Source: Pomphorhynchus laevis
Taxonomy: Eukaryota > Acanthocephala > Palaeacanthocephala > Echinorhynchida > Pomphorhynchidae
NCBI GenBank assembly: GCA_012934845.2
Contig: WNNJ02003018.1
Coordinates: forward strand, 62,001 to 126,000
Reading direction: 5' to 3'
Length of the DNA: 64,000 nucleotides
The position numbers and the translations under genes are program-made. Below, in pieces: positions 42,321-53,777 of the stretch. The first letter of the stretch is position 1. Each line of letters starts with the position of its first letter. The notes beneath the pieces are model-generated. The model saw only the letters and a list, made by a program, of their open reading frames with translations, searched no databases and had not been told where the DNA came from.

Positions 42321-43009
42321 CGTTGACCCCGAGCACCTTCCGTTTCCATGATTTAAAATCATATTTCATAATTCACGCTTAAGTGAATTATGATTCTCTT
42401 AATCGAGATAATTTGACTTCTCTCAATTTGGTTAATTTTTAAAAATAATAGAGTATGCTTACACAATGAACATTGATAGTAACATCATGAATTTGAGCAA
42501 AATATGGTAAGTTATATTATCGTTTTGATTATAAAACGATTATCATAGAGAAATATCTTTCATAGAGAAAGAAAGATAAAAACTTTAGATAAGATGGAGC
42601 AATTATTAACTATAGATTAATGAGTGAAAACGATTAAGTTTAAAGTGGCAAATGCGTGAACAATTGATTTGTATATTAATTCGGCTCCAATACGCCGATA
42701 CAAACTTAAAGATAGCTAGAAAAAATTTAACTACCTGTATTAATTCATAACTTTAATAATAATAAAAATTAATTATTTTTCGAAACATTTCGTTTTCTTG
42801 TCATGCATGCATTATTTTTATAAAATAAAAAACACCATCTTTAATATTCACGCTCAAGACAGCAATATTCCGAAATTTTGGTTTTTATGGAAAAAAAAAT
42901 CGTTTGCAATTGCTCGATCCTCTTCTGCTTGTCTAAGATCGCACCGTTCTCGCTGTGGCTATATGTAGGGTATTTTCCTACCAGCACGCATTCAATCACA
43001 GAATAATGA
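42321..43009. other. AT-rich gap, no gene seen
   Basis: No coding region or known repeat is recognised apart from low-complexity AT sequence. Confidence 0.4.
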
Positions 43010-43085
43010 CAAGATCATAATTGATTGAACAAAGGCCCATTTGAGGGAACCAAAGATTGTATCAAATGTATAATAAATTATGCTT
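43010..43085 (+). repeat. REL 3' tail without a body
   Basis: AAAGGCCCATTTGAGGGAAC, with stem CCC/GGG at 43036-43047, is followed by a spacer and AATAAATT, like the tails at 11897 and 57204. No REL protein is visible directly upstream. Confidence 0.5.
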
Positions 43086-43097
43086 ATTAAAAAACAG

Positions 43098-44800
43098 CAA
43101 TCATTATTAGTATTACAAGTTATAGCCAAATGGCTGTTTTAACTGATCACATAGGAAAAATATGAAAAAAAGAAAAAAAGAAGTAAATAGCGGTTACATA
43201 ATATTGTATACATCCGGAATGCCATGTTCGTTAATCCACTGATGCAGTTGAACTTTAAATTGTGAGAAGTCTTTGATACATGCTATTTCTCCTGGCAACG
43301 TGTTCCAGGCGTTTTATGCTCGATGTGAGAGCCTAGCAAAACTCACCACTTTACCGTGGGGAAACTTAAATAGTTTCAATGGGTGGCCACGACACGTCTG
43401 AGAACAAACTTTAACATAGCACGAGGGAAATCCATCTATCCCATTAACCATTCGCCATAATGCAACAAGGTCTAGGTAATACAGCCTCTGACCCAAAGAG
43501 GGTATCTTTAGAAATTCAAGCCGCTCACAATATGAAAATGATCCATCCATACACATCCGAGAACCTCTACGAAGGATTGACTCTAGTCTATTAAACTCTT
43601 TCTTAGTGTATGGAAAAACTGCTTGCACTCAGTACTCTATATGCGGGCGAACAAGAGCGCAGTAAAGCCGTTTGAAGACATATGGATTAATACGATTTAA
43701 TGCATTTTTAACGCAGTACATAGCTCGCAAAGGTTGCTATAAGCAAACTCTGTATTTGATCGAGATTTCAATGTCCTATGCACCATGACACCCAGATCCC
43801 GATACTTCATGACGACATTAAAAATTGAAGTTCCTAGGCGAATACGACGGTCATATCAACGCCTTCCTAATTTCATGTGGCCGCATTTGTCAAAATTGAT
43901 CTTCATACCAGTAGCCTAACTTCATCAGTATATTTCATTAAAGTCTTCCTGCATGGAAATGCCAAGCGGATCAATATAATCTACAGATTATTGTTTGAGG
44001 TCGTCAGCAAAAGCAAGACAGGGACTCTGAATCCGAAGCAACAAATCGTTAAGGAACACAATAAACAGCAGAGGTCCTAAGTACGGTATCCTGGGGGACA
44101 CCACAGGAAAAACGCGTCTGGGAGTGGAATGATGGGGGGGGGCAACTCTCACCCTAAAGAATCGATTACATAGGAAATCTTAAATCCACTTACACAACAT
44201 TACAGGAATGCCGTAGTTAAATAGTAATGCTATCAAGCTCTCATGCGGCACCCGATCGAATGCTCTTGAAAAGTCAATGAATACCACATTGATTGATTGG
44301 TCGCTACAGACCGTCTCAACCCACATTTCGCGTGAAGTCAATAAGTTTGTTAAGCAGGAACAACCAAGGAGGAAACCGTGTTGAGAAGACTACATTATTC
44401 CGAGTTCCCTAAGCGATGCCTGATCCGGGTGGCGATCAACTTTTCAAGCACTTTGCATAGAGAACTAGTCAGGCTGATTGGTCTATAGTCAGTACAAGCC
44501 GTTGCAATGGTTTTCTTTGGGATCGGAACTACGATGTCAGTTTTCCAGACTTCAGGATCACATCCACTGGTCAAACTGTCCTCACAAATAGCAAGGAGGG
44601 AAGAAGTTAAATATCTAGATAAATTCTTCAAGAGAAACGGAGAAATGTCATCAGGGCCAGTAGAGCAAAATGGGTCAAGTTGATCAAGCTGACTTACAAT
44701 CTCACTGATCGTTACTAGAAGAAAACGCGAAGATTGCCCTAATGCTACATTATGCGAAGCGATATAAGCTCTATGTCAATTATTGGTCGGTAGCGAAAAA
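43098..44800 (-). mobile_element. LINE-A copy 2, minus strand, 5'-truncated and broken
   Basis: This is closely related to 1915-3545. Pieces on the minus strand include LTSSLLAICEDSLTSGCDPEVW (44631-44395), YRPISLTSSLCKVLEKLIAT, the region of motifs A to C in broken frames, and RLESILRRGSRMCMDGSFSY (43628-43314). The hairpin AGCCAAATGGCT (43124-43135) closes the 3' end. By eye it is about 90-95% alike to the first copy, with several small insertions and deletions. Confidence 0.85.
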
Positions 44801-44861
44801 GACGTAGCAAGGCATTCAACAATAAAAATTATTGATAAATTATTTATAAACAATGAATTTA

Positions 44862-47345
44862 GCTATTCTCAATAAATCCGATCTTATCATCAACCTATTC
44901 ACCAAGCAATCCACCGAACTCTTCTGCCTCACCGAATCCTGGCACTCAGATTCCGACGACCTTTCCATTCGCCGACTGCTCTCTACCGGTTGCTCCCTAG
45001 TTGAATCCGCCCGCCCCCTCAGCTCATGCCCTTCTAAATTCTCTAATCATGGCGGCATCGTCGCATTCGCGCGTCACCCCGCGTCTCTTCGCAAAATCAA
45101 TCCCCCTTTCAGTCCTTGCTCTTTTGAATTGCTCACTTGTCGTTATTCTAACCCGATCACTCTAGATCTCGCCATTGTATACCGTCCTGGTTTATCAGCT
45201 CCTACAGCCTTATTTTTTACCGAACTCGCTGACCTCCTTTCTCATTGTTCTTTGTCCTCAATCCCTTCACTCGTTCTAGGCGACTTCAATATCCGCCTAG
45301 ACCGCCCCTCTTCAACGGATTCCATCCGGTTCATCACATTCTATCCTACTACAATTACAAACTAATATCCACTGCCCCCACACATATACTTAATGGTGCA
45401 CTCGACATCATCGCTGTCCCCGATCATTTTGCTGCCTACACCTCACTGTCCATCCCTGATCCTGGTCTATCCGAGCACTTTCTTATCACCCTTGATCTCA
45501 CACACCCCTCCTCACACACCTACAATCCTACGTCGCCCTTGGAGAAATCCTGACCTCTCCCTTCTCCGCTCTGCCTTAATCAAATCATCTCTATCACTAC
45601 CCACAATAACATATTCATCTCCTCACGATCTCGCCATTCTTTTCGACTCTGAACTCACATCTACTCTCGATATTATCTTGCCCTTCAAGTCTCACCCACA
45701 CCGTCGCTTGCACCGTGCCCCATGGTTTGACATCCAATACCTACTATCAAAGCGTCGACTCCGCCATGCTTTTCGAGTCTATCACCGCTCTCTCAGACGT
45801 GATTTCCGCTCGATCACTCCGTCCTTCTGTGGTTCCTATCTTGCTCTTCGCCGGTCTCATCTCAACCTACTACGTACGAAATGCAACTCCTTCTGGCAGC
45901 ATGAAATCATCACTTCATTCAACTCTAAGACTCTCTGGCATACTTTTAACTCAATCCTTGCGCGCTCCTCTTCGCCGTGAAACATCAATGCCAATGATTA
46001 TTCTTCATTTCTCCAGACTAAAGTATCCACGTTGCTCTCTCACACCCCGGTCTCCATCATATCCCACTCTGCCCAGTCTACTCTCATCCTTCCGGAACTC
46101 TTTCATCTTCTCCCTGTATCACCTACAGAAGTATCATCTGTCCTCATGTCCTTGCCCAACAAAACATCACCTGCCGATCCCCTGCCTACTCACATATTAA
46201 AATCTATATGTTCATCAATATCCGCAGTCGTATCTTCCCTTCACACTGGAAATCCGCAATCGTTCGTCCCATCCTTAAGAAACAATCGCTCGACCCCTGC
46301 CTTCATTTTAGCTATCGCCTCATTTCACTACTCCCTACTCTTTCTAAGCTCTTAGAACGCCTCATATTAATACAAATCAACGCTTATCTCTCCTCATCCA
46401 ATCTGTACCCTCCTTTCAATCCGCTTTCCGCTCTAATCACTCGACAGAAATCGCATGCATAAAAGTGTACAACGACTTACTCATTTCTCGAGACAAGGCT
46501 CTATATAGTGTTCTCATCTCCCTCGACCTCTCCTCCGCATTCGACATTGTCAACCACTCCGTCCTCCTTTCTCGCCTTCGTTATGATTACGGCTTTTCTT
46601 CCTCCTCGGTAGCATGGTTCGCCACATATCTATCCGACCGTTCCTTTCGCGTCTGTTCTAATTCATCATCCTCCCCTCCCATCCCTATTTTTTGCGGGGT
46701 TCCACAAGGTTCAGTCCTAGGTCCCCTGATTTTCTCTTTTCTGCTTGGCGATCTATGTCCGTTTATCAAACCTTACTCTTTTAAAGTCATGTAATACGCC
46801 GATGACATCCTCATATATGCTCATGCACCCGCACATCGCATACACGATATCGGTATTTCTGCCTCCAACTGTCTTTCTTCTATCTACAAACGTCTCTCCA
46901 ATCTCCATCTCGTTCTAAACCCCGCCAAGTCCAAAATAATGTAAATCCTCCCATGTAAACCAAACATATTTCCTTCCACTGTATCTTTTGTTTCATCGAT
47001 CATCTTCACAGTACACAATCTCACTTTCCTAGGCTTCCATTTCGATGATTACCTTTCTCCTAAACCCTCCGTCCGTAACAAGGTCCGTTCGTCTAACTGA
47101 ATGCTCCGTGACATCCGTCGTATCCGCCTCCTTATCGACTTTCGTTTTGTATGTCTCGTCTCTCATCGCTTCTTTTTCCTAAAATCGATTACTGCCTTGG
47201 CCTTTTCGCAAATTCTCCAAAATCCATCATCCGCCCCATACAACGAATAATCAACTCCGCCGTTCAAGTGCTCTTTCGTCTACGTCACTTCGACCACACA
47301 TCTACATATCTTGCTCAACTCTCCTGACCTATCATCTACATCTAC
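44862..47345 (+). mobile_element. LINE-B copy, plus strand, ORF2 from the endonuclease on, broken
   Basis: The copy begins in the endonuclease at ILNKSDLIINLFTKQ, with FCLTESWHSDSDDLS, SNHGGIVAFARHPAS and LVLGDFNIRLDRPSS. It passes the linker (45393-45980, APWFDIQYLLSKRRLRHAF) and the RT: SLDLSSAFDIVNHSVLL and CGVPQGSVLGPLIF in 46465-46794, then a stop just before the YADD box. The remainder to 47345 is heavily broken and the 3' tail is absent. Confidence 0.85.
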
Positions 47346-47574
47346 ATCATTATTTAAAGGTTTTTAAAAAATTGTTTATTAAGGTGGATTTTAATATAGT
47401 GGATATATGCTCACTTTACAAAGGAATTAAAAATTACATTAAAATGGTTAATTATTTGAGTAACTGTAAATCAATAACAATTTGATACATTGTATGCATC
47501 AAATTATATTAAAATATATTATTGCCCAATGATACGTTAACTGTGGTCTGTTATTATTCAGGGCCTTCAAACAC

Positions 47575-47636
47575 CGAGAGGAATAATAAAATAAGAAATT
47601 TGTGAACAATAATTTCTTATTTTATTATTCCTCTCG
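47575..47636. repeat. Perfect 26-bp inverted repeat with a 10-bp loop
   Basis: The arm beginning CGAGAGGAATAATAAAATAA (47575-47600) is followed by TGTGAACAAT and its exact complement (47611-47636). It is not a terminator in the bacterial sense; it may be a small fold-back element. Confidence 0.85.
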
Positions 47637-49190
47637 ATGTTTAACCCAGAGCAATTAAACATTGTATATGACAAAGCAGAATAATAAGCTAAAAACAACA
47701 TAGGGTTACGGCAAAATAAATTCATCGTAAGTGACTTTATATGCCAACACTGCAATATTTCTATCCTACTTTGTAGGGCAGTGCGCTCCCAGCGTTGTCC
47801 TGTAATATAAATACCCATATGTGGTGTGTTGTAAGTGCAACATTAAGATATCATGTATTGATGCGTGTAATGTTCCCAAACTATCTATAAAAGTAAGATT
47901 TAACAACATTCTATTTATCTGGTTGATTCGTATAAGACGATATGGAAATGCAGTGATATACTTGGATATGTAAGACAATAGAAAGGATCAACACCTAAAC
48001 ATCAGGTTTTATTATGATTACACCGAAAACAGTAACAAAGATCTTGTTGCAATAAAGATTTCGCGATTTGTGCTGCAAGTGCTAATTCAGCGCTATAAAT
48101 CTCGATCTATATACATGTCATGTTAACTTATAACGTCATTGAACTGAAAGTGATGATCCCGTATACTTTAAATCAAGGTTTCTTATTCATTAGTGTGAAT
48201 GCTACACATTTGTGTTACACATCAGCATAATTTAAATATTAAAAATCAAGGAAGCCTTGTCAGAAGGGATTGTGGCTTTACGATCATTGAGGAATGCCCT
48301 AAAAGTATTCAGTTGTGCTGCATTAGTATAGTATGAACAAAATAGAAACGTTACCTGGTATAATTAGGTTATCGAAAACAAAATTCTGGATACATCAACT
48401 GTATTGCTATGGTTGAGCCTAGCGATAAATACAACTGTTCACATTAACAACTAAAGTAAAACGTTGTCACACGTGCATTTTGTTGAACAAAACACCCAGT
48501 CACATCGGCGAATTGAAGCTTTTATAAATGCAACGAATCCTCAACATGGCATTTGAACATGCCAGCAACTTTTACTCGAGTAGACGCTTCTGCATATGCC
48601 GCAATTTAAAAAGCGAAAAACAATTGACATTAAAAACAGCATTTTATTATTAAAGATAATGAATGTGTTTTACTCGAATGCAAATGTAGTCCGTTGAGTT
48701 ATCAAAAAGAGTTCTACGACTTTTAAAAATATGATCAACGAAAAGTAATTTTAAACAATGAACACTAGTTCATAGTAATGACCATTTCATAAAATAATTT
48801 AAAAAAATGGTGGCTGCTAAAAATAAAGACGTTTTCTAATTAGCTATTAAGTTTTATTATCATTCGATCAAAATAAAGGCAACTTTATTATTGATGCAGA
48901 AACTTACAATTTAAGTGGAAATGAAAAAATGTACCTTGCTCGACTACAGATATTGCCGATACATTTAAACGAAATTAATAATTAATTCGGCTGAACAATT
49001 CTGAAATCTTCACAATTGATTCAGCAATTCAGTCAAAAATTTAACAAGTCAGTTGTTTAATGGTAATCTGTGTAAATGTATGTATAGATAATCTACTTTG
49101 TAGATACAAAATATTAAATTTATGTAATTTCTTCAAAGTGATGTCAATTCACTAGCTGAAGTTGCGAAGTCAATTCTTTCGAATACTCAA

Positions 49191-49493
49191 ATGTTATTGT
49201 TTAACTTTATTATTATAATAAAAAATAGTCCAAAACTCGCAGCAACACCACTCGGATTCGACCTACTCGATGTCAAACACTACTGTTCCGCTACAAAAAC
49301 ATCTGATAACATAATATCAGAGAGCCATCATGCACCTAGCGCTCGGTACAAACTAATCCAGAATGAGGATCGTCCTGCAAAACATTATTTGAATCAATTA
49401 TTCGATTTATGGATATTACAGAGCAACAGAAAGAGCAGACTAATAAATCCGATCGTCGCTCTGTTATTCAGGGAAATGTTATGCAGAAAGTGA
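49191..49493 (+). CDS. Unrecognised 100-codon open frame
   Basis: The product starts hydrophobic (MLLFNFIIIIK) and becomes polar (GFDLLDVKHYCSATKTSDN, YKLIQNEDRPAKHYLNQLFD). The later part has a protein-like composition, so it may be a remnant exon or element fragment just left of the LINE-B insertion. No family is recognised and chance is possible. Confidence 0.2.
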   Translation: MLLFNFIIIIKNSPKLAATPLGFDLLDVKHYCSATKTSDNIISESHHAPSARYKLIQNEDRPAKHYLNQLFDLWILQSNRKSRLINPIVALLFREMLCRK

Positions 49494-49504
49494 TGGCTGA
49501 TCAA

Positions 49505-52024
49505 AAAAAAAGTTTATTTTAACGTGGCAAATGCGTGCCAGCGCACGCTTACATGACCACAAAACAAAACAAAAATGTAAATCATGTGTCGAGACGGTGT
49601 GAACGGAATAGGTGTTTGAATGTGATAAAGGAGAAGGCGCGACGGACGTCGAGAGGGAGTTGATTCCAGGTGAGTGAGGCGACGACGAGGAAGGATCGGA
49701 GACCGTAGTTGTTGGAGTAATTAGAAACGTGGAGTAAGAAGGTATGACAGGAACGAAGCGATAGCGAGGTGGGGCGAGTATCGTCTAAGAAAAAAAGGTT
49801 GATGAACGATGGGGAGCCGACAGCGATGAGACAAAAAGTAACGAGAAGAAGGCGGAGTTTGATACGGATGTGGATGGTGGGCCAAGAGAGTTGGGCAAGA
49901 TATGTGGATGTGTGGTCGAAGCGACGGAGACGGAAGAGCACTCGAACGGCGGTGTTGATTATTCGTTGTAGGGGTAGGATGATGGATTTTGGAGAATTGG
50001 CGAAAAGGCTAAGGCAGTAATCGATTTTAGGGAAAAGAAGCGATGAAAGAAGAGACATACAAGAACGGAAGTCGATAAGTGTGCGAATACGGCGGCTGAT
50101 ACGGTGAATTAAGTTAGACGAGCGGACCTTGTCACGGACGAAGGGTTTAAGGGAAAGGTGATTATCGAAATGGAAGCCTAAGAAAGTGAGATTGTGGACT
50201 ATGGGGATGATTGATGAGGCAAAAGAAACAATGGGAGGAGATATGTTTGGTTTACGAGGGAGGATCCACATTATTTTGGACTTTTCGGGGTTTAGAACGA
50301 GATGGAGATTGGAGAGACGTTTGTAGATAGAAGAAAGACAGTTGGAGGCAGAAATACCGATATCGTGTATGCGATGTGCGGGTGCATGAGCATAGATTAG
50401 AATGTCATCGGCGTATTGCATGACCTTAAAGGAGTAAGGTTTTATAAACGGAGATAGATCGCCAAGCAGAAGAGAGAAAAGCAGGGGACCTAGGACTGAA
50501 CCTTGTGGGACCCCGCAAAAAATAGGGATGGGAGGGGAGGATAATGAATTAGAACAGACGCGAAAGGAACGGTCGGATAGATATGAGGCGAACCATGCTA
50601 CGGAGGAGGAAGAAAAGCTGTAATCATAACGAAGGCGAGAAAGGAGGACGGAGTGGTCGACAATGTCGAATGCGGAGGAGAGGTCGAGGGAAATGAGAAC
50701 ACTATATAGAGCCTTGTCTCGAGAAATGAGTAAGTCGTTGTACACTTTTATGCATGCGATTTCTGTCGAGTGATTAGAGCAGAAAGCGGATTGAAAAGTA
50801 GGGTACAGATTGGATGAGGAGAGATAAGCGTTGATTTGTATTAAGATGAGGCGTTCTAAGAGCTTAGAAAGAGTAGAAAGTAGTGAAATGAAGCGATAGC
50901 TAAAAGGAAGGGAGGGTTCGAGCGATTGTTTCTTAAGGAGGGGACGAACGATTGCGGATTTCCAGTGTGAAGGGAAGATACGACTACGGATGGACGAGTT
51001 AAACAAGGTTGTGAGAAATGGGGATATCGATGAGAATATAGATTTTAATATGTGAGTAGGCAGGGGATCGGCAGGTAAGGTTTTGTTGGGCAAGGACATG
51101 AGGACAGATGATACTTCTGTAGGTGATACAGGGAGAAGATGAAAGAGTTCCGGAAGGATGAGAGTAGACTGGGCAGAGTGGGATAGGATGGAGACCGGGG
51201 TGTGAGAGAGCAACGTGGATACTTTAGTCTGGAGAAATGAAGAATAATCATTGGCATTGATGTTTCACGGCGAAGAGGAGCGAGCAAGGATTGAGTTAAA
51301 AGTATGCCAGAGAGTCTTAGAGTTGAATGAAGTGATGATTTCATGCTGCCAGAAGGAGTTGCATTTCGTACGTAGTAGGTTGAGATGAGACCGGCGAAGA
51401 GCAAGATAGGAACCACAGAAGGACGGAGTGATCGAGCGGAAATCACGTCTGAGAGAGCGGTGATAGACTCGAAAAGCATGGCGGAGTCGACGCTTTGATA
51501 GTAGGTATTGGATGTCAAACCATGGGGCACGGTGCAAGCGACGGTGTGGGTGAGACTTGAAGGGCAAGATAATATCGAGAGTAGATGTGAGTTCAGAGTC
51601 GAAAAGAATGGCGAGATCGTGAGGAGATGAATATGTTATTGTGGGTAGTGATAGAGATGATTTGATTAAGGCAGAGCGGAGAAGGGATTGGTCAAGATTT
51701 TTCCAAGGGCGACGTAGGATTGTAGGTGTGTGAGGAGGGGTGTGGTTGTGAGTGAGATCAAGAGTGATAAGAAAGTGTTCGGATAGACCAAGATCAGAGA
51801 TGGACAGTGAGGTGTAGGCAGCAAAATTATCGGGGACAGCGATGATGTCGAGTGCCCCACCAAGTATATTTGTGTGGGCAGTGGATATTAGTTTGTAATT
51901 GTAGTTAGATAGAATGTTGATGAAGCGGATGGAATCTGTGGAAGAGGGGCGGTCTGGGCGGATATTGAAGTCGCCTAGAACGAGTGAAGGGATTGAGGAC
52001 AAAGAACAATGAGAAAGTAGGTCA
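49505..52024 (-). mobile_element. LINE-B copy, minus strand, 5'-truncated, with a long open RT frame
   Basis: The RT frame at 51213-49582 is open over 543 codons (its first codon is TTG, an arbitrary frame start): SYRFISLLSTLSKLLERLI, LDLSSAFDIVDHSVLL, FCGVPQGSVLGPLLF, QYADDILIYAHAPAH, NPEKSKIMWIL and a complete C-terminus. Upstream, 52024-51265 gives the last part of the endonuclease (LVLGDFNIRPDRPSS, SEHFLITLDL) and the linker in another frame. The 3' end has hairpin GCGTGCCAGCGCACGC (49533-49548). By eye it is very similar to 32605-35090. The first half of the endonuclease is lost, so it cannot act alone. Confidence 0.9.
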
Positions 52025-52046
52025 GCGTCTTTGATAAGTCTTTGAA

Positions 52047-52240
52047 ATATGGAGACAGGCATAAATGTATTATAATTTATAATGTCAAGGAATATTTAGC
52101 ACTTAATCACCAATGCATATTTGATGACGACCTGGCGCATGTTTGTTCAATTTTATCTATTGTTCTCCGCGATTGTCAACATACATGTCTGAATGATTTA
52201 CAAATTCGCGCGGCATTCAGTTTAGGCCGATTATTATTAT
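52047..52240 (+). mobile_element. LINE-F ORF1, first part (before the LINE-G insertion)
   Basis: The frame reads KCIIIYNVKEYLALNHQC, FDDDLAHVCSILSIVLRDC and LQIRAAFSLGR, the same core order as ORF1 of LINE-A and LINE-C. It stops being homologous right after the SLGR motif and its continuation appears at 53778. The LINE-B copy adjoins on the left. Confidence 0.7.
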
Positions 52241-53770
52241 TTCTACGGCTTACAGGCGGACGCTTTAAGCAGGGGGCTAAAATATCCGGTTCACATAAAA
52301 TAAAAATCAACAAAATCATAAAATTTGTTCACATCTATACTGAAACACTTCCTTGTGCATAGCAGGATCCATCGGTAATCCGGACATGAATGCTGAGGCA
52401 CCACTGCTGCAAACAGTCCATCCATCCAACTACTCTTCGATAAAATTGTATACTTCGGGACTTTTTTACTAAATTCCGGCTCAAAGTCAAACTGTGTCCG
52501 CGAAGGAATGCTGACTGTCGCAGTTTTAAACACATCTGAAGAGGATGATTTGAAGAACAAAGAACTCGTCACACCATATTCATATCGATATACTGACGGG
52601 TCCAAGAAACGGTCTCAAGCCGAAGACATTGCAAACGACACTCATAGGGCATTTGCGTCAAGATCGGCGCCGACTTTGTTGCACGACGAAGCACTCTCTC
52701 AGAGATCAAGTGTTCCCAAACTGTGCATGGATATACACATGGGGCCACATACAACAACCGGCTAAGAACGTGAGCCAAAATTAGAGGCCGAAGAACATCA
52801 TGATCAAGAGCTAAGAATGTGCGCCTAATGACCCCTACCATTTTATTAGTGTTGGCACATGCAAGAGCGGTATGTGGGGCAGTTCTCAGGTTGTGGTCAA
52901 TTAACACTCTTTATCACATTCAAACACCTCCTCTGTTCACACCTTGTCGACACCTGATTCACAGTCTTGTTTTGTTGTGGTCATGTAAGCGTGCGCTGGC
53001 ACGCATTTGCCACGTTAAAATTAATCCTTTTTTAACACTCCCAAATCCTTATGGCTTACAACACTATCTATTTCACGACCACAATAAGTGTATTGAACTG
53101 CTAACGGGGACTTTACAACTCTACCCAGAACACGCATGTGTTTGCATTTGGTGACATTCATCACTAGCTTGTTGCTCGCCGCCCATTACTCGACCCTATC
53201 AATATCTCTCTGTAAAATGCTAATATAATTACTCGAGTAAACACCCCTCCAAATCTTTAAGTCATCAGCATCCAATAGCACTGACGAGCAAATGGTTGCA
53301 GGTAAATCATTTACATATATACTGAATAACAGTGGACCTAAAACAGATCCATGAGGAACACCAGTGTGACAAGGCCTAACCGACGAAAGTGTATTATCAA
53401 CACGCACTCTGAAGCTTCGTTGATGCAGAAAGGCCCATCCATTTAACAAGAGCAATAGGAAGTCCTGTGTTTGTCAGTTTCATAAGAAGCAGGTCATGAT
53501 CAACTCGATCAAACGCTTTTGAAAAATCGAAAAATATGATGTCTGTATCTACAGAATTCGCCTTGTTTTCTCACAGGAACCGTGATCATAGAGCAAATTG
53601 GAGACAGTAGAGTGACCCTTTCTGAACCTGTGCTGCTCAGGAGCTAATACATTATTACTACTGAAGAAATCAACCATAAAAGCATGTACAAGCCTTTCCA
53701 AAATTCGACAGCATACACAAGTTATACTGATTTGCCTATAATTATTAAGGATAATTATTAAGGATGATTA
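52241..53770 (-). mobile_element. LINE-G: CR1-like RT and C-terminus inserted in LINE-F
   Basis: On the minus strand: YRQISITCVCCRILERLVHA and QHRFRKGHSTVSNLLYDHG (near 53700-53600), GVPHGSVLGPLLFSIYVNDL and DADDLKIWRGV (53455-53186; the usual FADD reads DADD and PQG reads PHG). Then NVTKCKHMRV and SHKDLGVL near 53150-53040. After a LINE-B tail comes LRTAPHTALACANTNKMVGV and LRRATKSAPILTQMP (52907-52569), with RGHSLTLSRNLVKKSRS at 52535-52335. It is 5'-truncated in the RT fingers and frame-broken. Confidence 0.8.
52913..53033 (+). mobile_element. LINE-B 3' tail fragment inserted in LINE-G
   Basis: Only the last bases of LINE-B are present: CACCTCCTCTGTTCACACC..., GTGGTCATGTAAGCGTGCGC, hairpin 52989-53004 and TTGCCACGTTAAAAT followed by a T run. 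LINE-G homology continues on both sides, so it is a severely 5'-truncated insertion of about 120 bp. Confidence 0.8.
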
Positions 53771-53777
53771 CTTAAGG

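Larger units (their letters stand above)
47346..49504. other. Repeat-poor stretch with no assigned gene
   Basis: This is the longest stretch here without a recognisable element. It holds a perfect hairpin (47575-47636), two overlapping minus-strand open frames at 47567-47978 and a plus-strand frame at 49191-49493. None shows a recognisable family. Confidence 0.4.

Noticed and set aside
47567-47978. Two overlapping minus-strand open frames as genes
   Set aside because: No family, no splice context, overlapping frames of similar length, and one includes the perfect hairpin.
52508-52765. Plus-strand 85-codon frame
   Set aside because: It is antisense to the LINE-G C-terminus, which has the recognisable motifs.
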